NCBI GenBank assembly: GCA_963729115.1 | Contig: CAVSMR010000023.1 | Coordinates: 1 to 64,000, forward strand | Length of the DNA stretch: 64,000 bases | Source: Actinophytocola sp963729115 | GTDB taxonomy: Bacteria > Actinomycetota > Actinomycetes > Mycobacteriales > Pseudonocardiaceae | Direction of reading: 5' to 3' | Part shown: piece by piece, positions 55,008 to 64,000 of the stretch | Layout: each line of letters begins with the position of its first letter | How positions within the stretch are numbered: position 1 is the first letter of the stretch | Notes under the pieces: model-generated | Seen by the model: only the letters and a program-made list of their open reading frames with translations | Databases searched by the model: none | What the model was told of the DNA's origin: nothing | Made by a program: the position numbers and the translations under genes

Positions 55008-55744
55008 GCGGGCACCAACCGCGACACCAGCGGCCACAACGCCCCCGGGTCCTCGACGTGGGCGTTGTGGCCGAGCCCGGCCAGCGACACCGCGTCGGGC
55101 CGCAGCGAGCGCAATCCCTCCGGCGGTGACATCGGGTCCCGCTCCCCCGCCGCGAGGACCACCGTGCCCCGGCACGCGGCGAGCAGTCCCGGCATGTCCG
55201 GCGCACCAACGCCGAACGCGGCCGCGTCCAGTGCCAGCCGCCAGCCGCCGGCCGCCTCGACCACGCCCGCGTCGACGGACGGCACCAGCCCGGACAGCCC
55301 GGCCACCTTCAACGCCCGCTCCATCGCCTCCGCGCGGGTGCCGAACGTCTTCGCGGGGCGCGCCGCCAGCTCCGCCGCCCTCGCGAGCTCCTCCGGGGTC
55401 CACGACACCTTGATCCCGAGCCCGCACGCCGCCGGCACCGGCACGCCGAACCAGCCGCTCGCGAGCGTCAGCCCGAGCACGCCACCGAGCGAGTGGCCGA
55501 GGACCGACACCGGCCGGCCGGCGGGCAGCGCGTCGGCGACGGCCGCGGTCAGGGCGCCGAACGAGTACCGCGGCAGCGGCGCCGACCGGCCGTGCCCAGG
55601 CAGGTCCGGCACCAGCACGGTGCCCGGCCACCGGTCCGCGACCGACGCCACGAGGCCGTCCCACACCTCGCCCGTCGCGCCGAGGCCGTGCAGCAGAAGC
55701 AGTACGGGGTCGCCTGACCCGTGTCGCGCCATGAACACGCCCAC
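55004..55744 (-). CDS. Alpha/beta-fold hydrolase
   Basis: 246 residues. LLLLHGLGATGEVWDGL (oxyanion), DLPGHGRSAPL, nucleophile VLGHSLGGVLGL (Ser), Asp in AAGERDPMSP and His in LAGLGHNAHVEDP complete the triad. Substrate unknown. GTG at 55744 used; ATG at 55732 (MARHGSGDPVLL) is a good alternative. Divergent from the P450 gene with 32 nt between, so the two may share regulation. Confidence 0.88.
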   Translation of the reverse strand: MGVFMARHGSGDPVLLLLHGLGATGEVWDGLVASVADRWPGTVLVPDLPGHGRSAPLPRYSFGALTAAVADALPAGRPVSVLGHSLGGVLGLTLASGWFGVPVPAACGLGIKVSWTPEELARAAELAARPAKTFGTRAEAMERALKVAGLSGLVPSVDAGVVEAAGGWRLALDAAAFGVGAPDMPGLLAACRGTVVLAAGERDPMSPPEGLRSLRPDAVSLAGLGHNAHVEDPGALWPLVSRLVPA

Positions 55745-55776
55745 GATCCTGCCGCACCCGGCGGCAGAATGGCGCC

Positions 55777-57087
55777 ATGCCCGCCGACACCACGCCGTTC
55801 GTCGACCCCGACACCTACCTGACCGGCGTGCCCCACGCCGCGTTCGCCCGGCTGCGTGCGGAGTCCGCGGTCGTCTGGATGGACGAGCCGGCCATCGACC
55901 AGGGCCCGGCCGGCCCGGGGTTCTGGGGCGTCCTGCGCCACGCCGAGGTCAAGGAGGTCATGCGCAGCCCGGCCGTCTTCTCCTCCCACGCCCGCGCCAC
56001 GCAGATCTCCGACCCGCCCGACGAGAACGCGCTCGCGTTCGTCCGGCAGATGATGCTCAACCAGGATCCGCCCGAGCACTCCCGGCTGCGCAAGCTCCTG
56101 ACCCGCGCGTTCACCCCGCGCGCAATCGCCCGGCTCGAGGGCCGGATCGCCGGCTGGGCGCGCGACCTCGTCGAGAACGTGGCCGGCCGCAAGGAATGCG
56201 ACTTCGCCACCGAGGTTGCCGCCGACCTCCCGCTGCTCACGCTCGCCGAGCTCTTCGGCGTGCCCAGCGAGGACCGGTGGCTGATGTTCGACTGGAGCAA
56301 CCGGGTGATCGGCTACCAGGACACCGAGTACGCGCTCTCGGCACGCGCGGACGCGGCCGGCTCCACGGACATGGCGAAGCGCGCGATCGCGTTGCGCCCG
56401 CGGCCCGACGAGCACGGCCGGCTGCCCGACCAGCGCACCCGCGCCGGCATGCCCGACCTCTACGCCTACGCCCACGAGCTCGGCGAGTACAAGCGGCGCA
56501 ACCCCGGCGACGACATCATGTCCAACCTCATGCGCGAGGTGGACGACGAGGGTGGGCGGGTCTCCGTCGGCGAGTTCGAGAACCTGTTCTGGCTGTTCTC
56601 CGTGGCGGGCAACGAAACCCTGCGCAACGCCCTGCCCGGCGGCCTGTACGCGCTGATGTCCCATGTGGACGAGTATCGGCGGTTGCGCGCGGACCGCGGG
56701 CTGCTGGGCACGGCCGTCGACGAGATGCTGCGCTGGTGGTCGCCGGTCATGCGGTTCCGCCGGACGGCCACAGTGGACACCGAGCTCGGCGGCACGCGGC
56801 TCCGCGCCGGCGACAAGGTCGTGGTGTGGTTCTCCGCCGCCAACCGCGACGAGCGCGCGTTCGCCGAGCCGGACCGGTTCGACGTGCGCCGGGAACCCAA
56901 CGACCACCTGGGTTTCGGCCACGGCCCGCACTACTGCATCGGCGCGCACCTGGCGAAGGTCCAGATGCGCGCGCTGTTCACCGCGCTGCTCGACGTGCTC
57001 GGCGAGGTCGAGCCCGCCGGCGAACCGGTGCGGCTGCGGTCCAACTTCCAGAACGGGATCAAGCACCTGCCCATCCGGTGGCGCTGA
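55777..57087 (+). CDS. Cytochrome P450
   Basis: 436 residues. Heme-binding loop GFGHGPHYCIGAHLA with the cysteine ligand at residue 387, ExxR in VDEMLRWWSPVMRFRR (K-helix), and I-helix FSVAGNETLRN. The I-helix, which has NET instead of the usual AGxDT/AGxET, and the overall pattern resemble the actinobacterial CYP124/125/142 group acting on branched lipids and sterol side chains; the substrate is not certain. No ferredoxin gene is adjacent. Followed by a bidirectional hairpin terminator. Confidence 0.92.
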   Translation: MPADTTPFVDPDTYLTGVPHAAFARLRAESAVVWMDEPAIDQGPAGPGFWGVLRHAEVKEVMRSPAVFSSHARATQISDPPDENALAFVRQMMLNQDPPEHSRLRKLLTRAFTPRAIARLEGRIAGWARDLVENVAGRKECDFATEVAADLPLLTLAELFGVPSEDRWLMFDWSNRVIGYQDTEYALSARADAAGSTDMAKRAIALRPRPDEHGRLPDQRTRAGMPDLYAYAHELGEYKRRNPGDDIMSNLMREVDDEGGRVSVGEFENLFWLFSVAGNETLRNALPGGLYALMSHVDEYRRLRADRGLLGTAVDEMLRWWSPVMRFRRTATVDTELGGTRLRAGDKVVVWFSAANRDERAFAEPDRFDVRREPNDHLGFGHGPHYCIGAHLAKVQMRALFTALLDVLGEVEPAGEPVRLRSNFQNGIKHLPIRWR

Positions 57088-57103
57088 GCGGCCGGACACG
57101 GCA

Positions 57104-57133
57104 CGGCGCCCCCGGCCGCAACCGGGGGCGCCG
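57104..57133. terminator. Bidirectional terminator between P450 and secreted-protein genes
   Basis: 12-bp perfect stem (CGGCGCCCCCGG with its complement) and loop CCGCAA between two convergent stop codons. Confidence 0.8.
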
Positions 57134-57147
57134 CGAGGAGCGTCAGC

Positions 57148-57690
57148 TCAGCAGCCGCCGCAGTTGTAGTACGTGATGTCCCAGTGGTTGCCCTCGAGGT
57201 AGTAGATGTTCCCCGAACCGGACTGCCACTTGCTGCCGCCGATCGAGGTGAAGTTCCCCTGGATGTAGCCGGACACGCAGCTGTTCAGGCCGATGTCCAG
57301 CTTGTAGCCGTTCCAGTGGCTGTAGGTGCCGCTGGCGTGGCCGGTCTCGGTGCCGCCGGTGACGTTGATCCCGCAGCCGCTGGCGCTCCTGAGCGTCTGG
57401 ATGCCCTGGATCGTGGTCAGGTTGACCTGGTCGAACGACGTGCACGTCGGGTTGTTGCGGTCACTGCAACCCCCGCTCGAGGACCAGGTGATCCCCGACG
57501 AGCGCAGCCGCGAGGTCGCATCGGAATGGCTGAGCTTGGTGACCAGCACACCGACCGAGCCGGTGCCCTTGTCGAACACCGGGTCGTGCTCCTTGGGCCC
57601 GGCCGACGCCTGCGCGGCGGCGGTCGTGACCAGCAAGGCCGTCGCGGCGGTGGCCGCGACGACGAGCGCTCGGACTACCAGTTTTCGCAT
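57148..57690 (-). CDS. Secreted cysteine-containing protein, function uncertain
   Basis: 180 residues with a clear signal peptide (MRKLVVRALVVAATAATALL, cleavage near AAAQASA). The mature part has TSRLRSSGITWSSSGGCSDR, NPTCTSFDQVN, SGCGINVTGGTETGHASG and a HWNGYKLDIGLNSC ending. The GHASG...HxxxYKLDI arrangement recalls the SxHxxGxAxD metal site of M15 D,D-peptidases, and six or so cysteines suggest disulphides. I think a peptidoglycan- or peptide-directed hydrolase is possible but do not assert it. Confidence 0.7.
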   Translation of the reverse strand: MRKLVVRALVVAATAATALLVTTAAAQASAGPKEHDPVFDKGTGSVGVLVTKLSHSDATSRLRSSGITWSSSGGCSDRNNPTCTSFDQVNLTTIQGIQTLRSASGCGINVTGGTETGHASGTYSHWNGYKLDIGLNSCVSGYIQGNFTSIGGSKWQSGSGNIYYLEGNHWDITYYNCGGC

Positions 57691-57867
57691 TCGATCCTCT
57701 CCGTCCCACGGACGGCGCGAACGCGCGGACGAGCACCGGCCGCCCTCGCGACAACGCCGATCCCGCTAACAAGGAATTGAACGAAGCGGCCCTCGACACC
57801 GCGGCGGCAAATTGCGCAGGGTAGCCACCGCGGCCGGTAAGAACGCCTCCGCAGGCGAGCGTAGTAG

Positions 57868-59331
57868 TTACTGACCAGATGTCATAGTGTGTGCGGGGAA
57901 ACTTTCCAACTTGTTGTTCCCAAGATTCCCACGGAATTCCAGCACCGCGAGTACCAGCGCGAATACGACCAGCACGACCGCCGCGAACAAGGCGATCGCC
58001 AATCCGGTGGGATAGCGGCCGGTGGCGCCGACGATGGCGTGGAAGACCGCGGCGAGCAACGCCGTGCCGACGGCCGTGCCCATCCGCTGCCCGGTCTGCA
58101 GCACCCCGCTCGCCACGCCCGACATCCCGCTCGGCACGCAGGCCAGCGTCAGCGTGGTGTTCGGCGAGATCACCGCTCCCCCGCCGATGCCCGCGACGAG
58201 CATCGGCACCGCGATCGCGGCGATCAGGTGGTCCGTGCCGACGAGCAGCGTCAGCAGCCCGACGACGCCCAGCCCGAGCGCGACCATGGCCAGGCCGGCG
58301 ATCGTGATCCGCCGGCCCCAGCGGTCGACCAGCCGTCCGGACAGCCACGCCGACACCGCCGAGCCGGCCGCGAACGGCGTCACCGCCAGGCCGGACTCCA
58401 GCGGCGAGAGGCCCAGCCCCGCCTGGAAGAACACGGCGAACACGAGCCAGATGCCGGTGAACCCGCAGAAGTAGATCGTGCCGATCGTCGCGCCGACGGA
58501 GAACCCCGGCGTCGCCGTGAACAGCCGCAGGTCCACCAGCGGCGCCCGTCCGATCGCGACGCGGTGCCGTTCCCAGCGCAGGAACAGGTACCCGAGCAGC
58601 ACGGCCGGCACGAACAGCCACCAGAACTGCGCCAGCCCGCCCGCCTCGGACTGGACCACCGGGAACAGCACGCACAGCACGGCGAGCCCGAGCAGCACGA
58701 TGCCGGCGACGTCGATGTCCGACGAGGTCTCCCGCGCCGGGGTCGGCGGCACCAGGAACCACGCGAGCACGAGCGTGAGGAGCCCGAACGGCAGGTTCAC
58801 CAGGAAGACCCAGCGCCAGCCGTCCGGCTCGCCGAACCCGTCGAGGATCAGCCCGCCGATCACCGGTCCGGCCGCGGTCGAAACCCCGATGGTGGCACCG
58901 AGCAGGCCGAACGCGCGGCCGCGCTCGGCGCCGCGGAACAGGTCCTGGATCAGCCCGCCGTTCTGCGGTGTCACGAACCCGGCGAACACACCCTGCAGCA
59001 GCCGGGCGAGGACCAGCAGGAGCAGCGACGGCGCGAGGCCGGCCAGCACGCTGGTCAGGACGAACCCGGTCAGCGCGACGAGGTACATCTTCCGCCGGCC
59101 GAACGCGTCGCCGAGCCGGCCACCCGCGACCAGCACCAGGCCGAAGGTGAGCGGGTAGCCGGACACCACCCACTGCACGCCGCTCGGCGACGAGCCGAGC
59201 CCCTGCTGGATCGACGGCACGGCGACGGTCACGATGCTGACGTCGAGCAGGATCATGAACCCGCCGGCGAGCGTCACCACCAGGGCGCGCCAGCGCCGCG
59301 GGTCCTCACCAGGTGGGTAGTCGCCGGTCAC
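57868..59331 (-). CDS. DHA2-type (EmrB/QacA) MFS efflux transporter
   Basis: 487 residues and about 14 hydrophobic helices. Helix 1 motif LDVSIVTVAVPSIQQ, motif A GGRLGDAFGRRKMYL, and motif C-like AAGPVIGGLILDGFGEPDGWRW show the DHA2 drug:proton antiporter group. Cargo unknown; no regulator gene lies next to it. Start GTG at 59331. Confidence 0.92.
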   Translation of the reverse strand: MTGDYPPGEDPRRWRALVVTLAGGFMILLDVSIVTVAVPSIQQGLGSSPSGVQWVVSGYPLTFGLVLVAGGRLGDAFGRRKMYLVALTGFVLTSVLAGLAPSLLLLVLARLLQGVFAGFVTPQNGGLIQDLFRGAERGRAFGLLGATIGVSTAAGPVIGGLILDGFGEPDGWRWVFLVNLPFGLLTLVLAWFLVPPTPARETSSDIDVAGIVLLGLAVLCVLFPVVQSEAGGLAQFWWLFVPAVLLGYLFLRWERHRVAIGRAPLVDLRLFTATPGFSVGATIGTIYFCGFTGIWLVFAVFFQAGLGLSPLESGLAVTPFAAGSAVSAWLSGRLVDRWGRRITIAGLAMVALGLGVVGLLTLLVGTDHLIAAIAVPMLVAGIGGGAVISPNTTLTLACVPSGMSGVASGVLQTGQRMGTAVGTALLAAVFHAIVGATGRYPTGLAIALFAAVVLVVFALVLAVLEFRGNLGNNKLESFPAHTMTSGQ

Positions 59332-59389
59332 CTCCCGTGTCTACCCACATCCGGCCGTCCGCACCACCGGGCGTGCTCACCAGCTGGGA

Positions 59390-61489
59390 TCAGGTGAACG
59401 CCAGCCAGGCCACCTCGCGGAGCGTGTCCAGGTTGCTCACGAGCATCCCCGCGTCGGACACCGTCCACAGTTCGTCGCCGATCACCAGCGAGCGGCGCGG
59501 CAGGAACGGCATGCCGGTGGCCCGGTCCGCCTCGTGACGCAGCATGCCGACCTCCGAGAGCGTGCGACCCGACAGCTTGACCACGAGCGCGCCCGAGTCC
59601 GGGTACTGCCCGGACGGGTCGGCCATCGTGCCGGCCATGGGGATCACCGCGAGGTCCTTCTCCGGCCAGTACAGGAACGCGTGCGGGTCGCTCTCCACCT
59701 CGGAGTGCCCGCCTTCGTAGTGCAGCTGGGCGATCCGCTTGGCGCCGCGCTGGTCCGAGGTGTCGAACAGGGACACCTGGGTGCCGGTGGTCATGCCCGT
59801 GCTCGTCGCCTCCTGGCCGATGCCGAGCAGCCGGCCGTCGCCGACGGGATGCAGGTAGGACGAGTAGCCCGTGATCTTCAGCTCGCCGGTCACCTTCGGC
59901 TTCGCCGGGTCGGACAGGTCCACTGTGTACAACGGGTCGGTCTGGCGGAACGTGACCACGTGGGCCGTGGCACCGAGGAACCGCACCGCGTAGATGCGCT
60001 CCCCCTTGCCGAGGCCGTCGACGCGGCCGACCTGTGCCAGCGCCTTGCCGCGGCGGGTCAGCACGCTGACCATGCTGTGGGACTCCTCGCCGCCGGCGAC
60101 CGTCGTGGCGACCCGCAGGTTCCCCTCGTGCTCGGACAGCGAGTACTGGCTGAGCAGGCTGCCCGGCACCCCACCGGACGCGACGTGCTTCGGCTTGCCG
60201 GCGCCGGAGATGTCGAACTGGTAGATCTCGGTCCGCTGGCCGCCGGGCGTGGGCACCGGACCCTCCGCCGGGCCGAAGCCCGGCACGCCGTGGGCGAAGT
60301 GGTCGTCGGCGACGTAGAGGTTCGTGCCGGTGCCGTACACGGTGTTGCCGTCGGCGGCGATGCCGATCGGGTCGCCGGTGCCGAGCTGCTTGGTCAGGTC
60401 GACGGTGAGCACGGTGAGCATGGCGGTGCCGGTGTAGCGCTCGGGATGGCTCAGCGCCGTGCACTCGAGCAGTTCGCCGGAGCTCTGCCGGCCGGCCGCG
60501 GACAGGTGGTACCGCGGCAGCCAGTCCGAAATGGACGACGACTCGACCGCGCCGCGGTTGTGCGCCACGGCGTCCGAGGGCGTGCGCGCGCCGTTCGGGT
60601 AGGTGAACTTCAGCCGCGGCGTGGAGCGCACCACCACGCGCGCGACGGAACCGACCTGGCGGGCGTCGAGGTAGCTGCCCTCGACCGCGAGCGTGCCGAG
60701 CACCTTGCCGGATCCCGTGAGGTCGACGAGCACGAGCTGCGCGCCGAACGCGGGGTCGACGGGCTCGTCGATCGGCGGCGTGCCGGTGTCGGGCGGGGCG
60801 TCGGGCGGGGTGTCGTCGGGCACCGGCTCGCCCGGCGAACCGCCGCCCGGCATGGGCTTCTCCATGCGGGGCATGGGTTCGACGACACCGCCCGACGCGG
60901 TGAGCACGAGCGCGCGGTCGCCGGAGAGCAGCAGCTGGGTGGCGTAGCCGGTGGGCAGCGAGACGAGCGCTGTCTGCTTGTGGGAGGCGACGTCCACGAC
61001 GCGCAGCCGCCCGCCGGCGATGGAGACGACGCGGCGGCCGTCGGTCTTCACGATGTCCGGCTCGTCCACATCGGACTCGTAGTTGTTGGTGCCGGAATGG
61101 GCGGGTGCCTCCCCGGCGGTGGCCTGCCCCTCCGCGCCGGGCGGCGCGGGCGCCGCCTCGCGCGCCTGCCCCTCCGCCTCCATGGGCACGGCGGCCTTCC
61201 CGTCGGCGATCTGCACGTCTCCTTCGCCGGCCCCGTCCACGGCGATCCCGTACTCACCGCCCAGGCCGTACGGCCCGACGTGGGGCAACGCGGCGGACTT
61301 CAGCTCGTCGAGGGCCGAGTCACAGGTGTCGTAGGAGACGAGGGTGACCGAGCCCGGGTCGATCTCGGGCGTCCGGTCGCCGTCGGCGATCCCGGTGACC
61401 ACGGCGCTGCCGGCCACGCCGGCAGCCAACCCCACCACCGTCGCGGCGGCGACGGCGATCCGCGGCCATCTGGGTAAGTCCTGGTTCAT
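59390..61489 (-). CDS. Secreted/membrane-anchored beta-propeller protein
   Basis: 699 residues. N-terminal hydrophobic anchor or signal (IAVAAATVVGLAAGVAGSAVV), a Pro/Ala/Glu-rich linker (about 100-140), then a long beta-propeller beginning DVDEPDIVKTDGRRVVSIAGGRL and including RVVVRSTPRLKFTYP and VHVVTFRQTDPLYTVDLSDP. This is the 'beta propeller domain' family with a conserved YxxxNVxExDxVKTDG-type opening; role extracellular, not known. It encodes a second Pro/Gly/Asp-rich insertion (about 210-245). ATG at 61489. Confidence 0.88.
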   Translation of the reverse strand: MNQDLPRWPRIAVAAATVVGLAAGVAGSAVVTGIADGDRTPEIDPGSVTLVSYDTCDSALDELKSAALPHVGPYGLGGEYGIAVDGAGEGDVQIADGKAAVPMEAEGQAREAAPAPPGAEGQATAGEAPAHSGTNNYESDVDEPDIVKTDGRRVVSIAGGRLRVVDVASHKQTALVSLPTGYATQLLLSGDRALVLTASGGVVEPMPRMEKPMPGGGSPGEPVPDDTPPDAPPDTGTPPIDEPVDPAFGAQLVLVDLTGSGKVLGTLAVEGSYLDARQVGSVARVVVRSTPRLKFTYPNGARTPSDAVAHNRGAVESSSISDWLPRYHLSAAGRQSSGELLECTALSHPERYTGTAMLTVLTVDLTKQLGTGDPIGIAADGNTVYGTGTNLYVADDHFAHGVPGFGPAEGPVPTPGGQRTEIYQFDISGAGKPKHVASGGVPGSLLSQYSLSEHEGNLRVATTVAGGEESHSMVSVLTRRGKALAQVGRVDGLGKGERIYAVRFLGATAHVVTFRQTDPLYTVDLSDPAKPKVTGELKITGYSSYLHPVGDGRLLGIGQEATSTGMTTGTQVSLFDTSDQRGAKRIAQLHYEGGHSEVESDPHAFLYWPEKDLAVIPMAGTMADPSGQYPDSGALVVKLSGRTLSEVGMLRHEADRATGMPFLPRRSLVIGDELWTVSDAGMLVSNLDTLREVAWLAFT

Positions 61490-61619
61490 GCCCCCAGGAC
61501 GGACAGCCCGGGGGAAGGCGTTGCACGCGACCCGATGACTTCACCCCGTGCGCTCGGAACTCCGCTCCGCGATCACGCGGTCCGGCATGCCCGCGGGCAC
61601 GACCCTCCGGCCGATCCGG

Positions 61620-61889
61620 CTAGTCCTCTTCGGACTCCTGGTCGACCACCACCGGCTCCGTGCGGGTCACCTCCAGGCGCCAGCCGCCGGCCAGGGCGAG
61701 CGCCGACGCGGCGGCCGTGATCATCGGGGCGAGGAAGAGGACCACGATGCCGGCCGTGACCGGCACGTCGAGTACCGTTCGGCCGGTCTTGTCGCGCACC
61801 ACGATGCGGCGCACGTTCCCCTCGCGGACCAGCTGCTCGATCTTCTCGGTGAGCGCCTGGACGCCGGACCCCTCTGCTTCGCTTGGCAC
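61620..61889 (-). CDS. DUF4342 domain protein
   Basis: 89 residues from the GTG at 61889 (PSEAEGSGVQALTEKIEQLV). LTEKIEQLVREGNVRRIVVRDKTGRTVLDVPVTAG followed by one hydrophobic segment (VVLFLAPMITAAASALALAG) is the DUF4342 pattern; function unknown. Divergent from the SARP-type regulator with 61 nt between. Confidence 0.82.
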   Translation of the reverse strand: MPSEAEGSGVQALTEKIEQLVREGNVRRIVVRDKTGRTVLDVPVTAGIVVLFLAPMITAAASALALAGGWRLEVTRTEPVVVDQESEED

Positions 61890-61950
61890 GGGAGCGACAG
61901 TAGTACGGTGGACGGCAGTTACGGGGTCGATCGGGGAGGGGTCTCCGCAC

Positions 61951-64000
61951 GTGAGGATCCGGCTCCTGGGGCCGTTGCAGGTGAGTGGTGGTTCCCGGTG
62001 GAGCGATGTCGGATCCCCCAAGCAACGCCTGCTGATCGCCAGCCTCGTCGTCCGCCCGCGCCAGGTCGTGCCGATCGACCAGCTCGTGCTGGAGCTGTGG
62101 GGCGACACGCCGCCCAAGACCGCCACCACCCAGGTGCACGGCTACGTTTTGCGGCTGCGCCGGCTGCTCGGCGACCCCGACGGCAGGCTGCTGGTCACCG
62201 CGGCGCCCGGCTACCGGCTGCTGATCGGCGCCGAGGCCGGCGCGAACCCGGACACCGACGCCCAGCGGTTCGAGGCGCTCGCCGGCGAGGGGCATCTCGA
62301 GCTTCGTGACGGCCGGCCCGACCGCGCGGCCGCGCTGCTCGGCGACGCGCTCTCGTTGTGGCGCGGGCCCGCGTTCGCGGACGTACCGGAGTCCGCCGCG
62401 GTGGCCGCGGAGGCCACCCGGCTGACCGAGCACCGGCTGACCGCGCTCAACGCCCGCATCGACGCCGACCTCGAATGCGGCCGGCACGCCATGCTGATCG
62501 GCGAGCTGCAACAGCTCGTCGAGGAACACCCGCTGCGCGAGCAGGCGTGGCTGCGGCTGATGCTCGCGCTGTCCCGCGACGGCCGGCAGGCCGAGGCGCT
62601 GGAGGCGTTCCAGCGGGTGCGGACGATCCTCGTCGACGCGCTCGGCGTCGAGCCGGGCGCGGCGCTGCGTGAGCTGCACCAGCAGGTGCTGGCCGGCGAC
62701 GTCGAGCCGGCCCCGCGCCAGGCCGGGCCACCGGCGGTCGTGGTGCCGCCGGTCTGCCAGCTGCCGGCCGACGTACCCGACTTCACCGGCCGCCGCGCCC
62801 CGCTCGATGCGCTCGGCGACCTGCTCGCCGACCGCTCCCCCGACGACCCGCCGCCCGTCGCGGTGATCTCCGGCGGGCCCGGCATCGGGAAGTCGACCCT
62901 GGCGCTGCACGCCGCCCGCCGGGCCGCGCCGGGGTTCCCGGACGGCCAGCTCTACCTCGACCTGGCCGGCACCTCGCCGGAACCGCGCGAGCCGGCGGCC
63001 CTGCTGGCCGAGGTGCTGCACGCGCTCGGCGTCACCGGCGCCGCCGTGCCCGACGGGCTCGATGCCCGCGCCGCGCTCTACCGATCGCTGCTCGCGGAGC
63101 GCCAGATGCTGCTCGTCCTCGACGACGCCGCGCACGCCGACCAGGTCCACCGGCTGCGGCCGCCGAACGGGAACTGCGCGGCGATCGTCACCAGCCGCGC
63201 GGTGCTCACCGAGCTGCCCGGCGCGCGGCACATCGAGCTGGACGTGCTCGCCCCGGACGAGGCACACGACCTGTTCACCCGCATCGTCGGGGCGGACCGC
63301 GCCGAGTCCGAACCGGACCACGCCTCGGCGATCCTGCGCGCGTGCGGCCACCTGCCACTCGCCATCCGGATCGCGGCCGGCAAGCTCCTCGGCCGGCCGG
63401 CGTGGTCGCTGCGCGTGTTGCGCGAACGGCTGGAGGACGAGTCGCGCCGCCTGTCCGAGCTGCGGCTCGGCGATCTCGGCGTGCGGGCGAGCTTCGACCT
63501 GTCCGTGCGCCTGCTGCCCGCCGACGCGATCGCCGCGCTGCGGTTGCTCGGCATCCTCGGCCCGCAGACCGTGCCCGGCTGGGTCGTCGGCCCGCTGCTC
63601 GACCGGGCCGACGCCGACGACGTGCTCGACACGCTCGTGGACGCGAACCTGGCCCAGCTCGTCACCACCGACGCCACCGGCCAGCCCCGCTACCGGTTGC
63701 ACGACCTGCTCCGCACGTACGCGGCCGAGGGCGCCGAGGCCATCCCGATCGAGGAACGCCGCGCGGCGGTGACCCGGCTGCTCGCCACCTGGCTGGACCT
63801 CGCCGCGCGAGCCGCGGACGCGTTGCCGCCCAGCCTGTTCCGCCCGCCACCCGGGTCCGCGCCGCGCCGCCGGGCGCGCGCCGACGTCGAGCGGCGGGTG
63901 GTCGCCGACCCGGTCGGCTGGTTCGCCACGGAGCGGGCGACCCTGCTCGGCGCCGTTCGGCTGGCCGCGAACTGGGAGCTGGCCGAGCTCGCGTGGGAGC
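61951..64000 (+). CDS. SARP/AfsR-type regulator with NB-ARC ATPase, partial at window end
   Basis: 683 codons seen; the gene continues beyond the window. N-terminal OmpR-like winged helix (RIRLLGPLQVSGG to about 90), bacterial transcriptional activator domain (RAAALLGDALSLWRGPAFADV, to about 245), then an NB-ARC/STAND ATPase with Walker A GGPGIGKS at 308-315, Walker B MLLVLDDAAHADQ and the LGILGP-type winged helix that follows. TPR repeats are expected in the missing C-terminus. Such proteins activate secondary-metabolite or morphogenesis genes. GTG at 61951 follows GGGGAGGGG. Confidence 0.9.
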   Translation, partial: MRIRLLGPLQVSGGSRWSDVGSPKQRLLIASLVVRPRQVVPIDQLVLELWGDTPPKTATTQVHGYVLRLRRLLGDPDGRLLVTAAPGYRLLIGAEAGANPDTDAQRFEALAGEGHLELRDGRPDRAAALLGDALSLWRGPAFADVPESAAVAAEATRLTEHRLTALNARIDADLECGRHAMLIGELQQLVEEHPLREQAWLRLMLALSRDGRQAEALEAFQRVRTILVDALGVEPGAALRELHQQVLAGDVEPAPRQAGPPAVVVPPVCQLPADVPDFTGRRAPLDALGDLLADRSPDDPPPVAVISGGPGIGKSTLALHAARRAAPGFPDGQLYLDLAGTSPEPREPAALLAEVLHALGVTGAAVPDGLDARAALYRSLLAERQMLLVLDDAAHADQVHRLRPPNGNCAAIVTSRAVLTELPGARHIELDVLAPDEAHDLFTRIVGADRAESEPDHASAILRACGHLPLAIRIAAGKLLGRPAWSLRVLRERLEDESRRLSELRLGDLGVRASFDLSVRLLPADAIAALRLLGILGPQTVPGWVVGPLLDRADADDVLDTLVDANLAQLVTTDATGQPRYRLHDLLRTYAAEGAEAIPIEERRAAVTRLLATWLDLAARAADALPPSLFRPPPGSAPRRRARADVERRVVADPVGWFATERATLLGAVRLAANWELAELAWE

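Overview
The window is high-GC actinobacterial chromosome. Gene content and order (recN-nadK-tlyA-small ORF-HAD phosphatase-TPR gene ... tyrS-mpg; argHGRFDBJC; pheTS; tsnR-rplT-rpmI-infC; uvrA and an MBL hydrolase) follow the Rv1637c-Rv1696 stretch of Mycobacterium tuberculosis as I recall it. A mycothiol-type maleylpyruvate isomerase, an infC with a non-ATG start and many leaderless-looking starts also fit Actinomycetota. The overall style suggests Pseudonocardiaceae (Amycolatopsis-like), but the genus is inference only.

Layout. 1-700: a 22-bp tandem repeat followed by T-poor, C-rich non-coding DNA. 700-8784 (minus): recN with a candidate LexA box, nadK, tlyA, a 49-codon gene and a HAD phosphatase in tight translational coupling, then a long repeat-rich TPR gene that appears broken by three frame changes. 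8807-14479 (minus): a complete rRNA operon (16S-23S-5S, no spacer tRNA) with its leader, processing stems and terminator, lying between tyrS and the TPR gene. 14480-18270 (minus): tyrS, mpg, and an MFS transporter with its HTH regulator and a triple-repeat operator. 18274-26608 (minus): the whole arginine pathway argCJBDFRGH, every junction overlapping by 1-8 nt, with ARG-box-like sites in front of argC. 26612-36671: an unrecognised gene, a secreted alpha/beta hydrolase, AlkD-like glycosylase, pheST, a membrane protein, tsnR, and the infC-rpmI-rplT ribosomal cluster. 36672-46326: dicarboxylate transporter, a TetR/PPOX divergent pair, an SRPBCC/SDR divergent pair, uvrA, and small metabolic genes.

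46422-64000 is more accessory: a 913-residue membrane-anchored P-loop/Sel1-repeat protein whose base composition looks lower in GC than its neighbours, a YdcF-type protein, several DUF genes, an ArsR-SRPBCC fusion regulator, a 600-bp non-coding patch with three dispersed ~45-bp repeats, FKBP, an alpha/beta hydrolase, a P450, a secreted cysteine-containing protein, a DHA2-type efflux pump, a secreted beta-propeller protein, DUF4342, and a SARP/NB-ARC regulator cut by the window end.

Most of the window is conserved housekeeping DNA. The places that most deserve a second look are the disordered repeat gene starting 23 nt after the rRNA terminator, the P-loop/Sel1 protein, the two families of non-coding repeats, and several well-formed operators.
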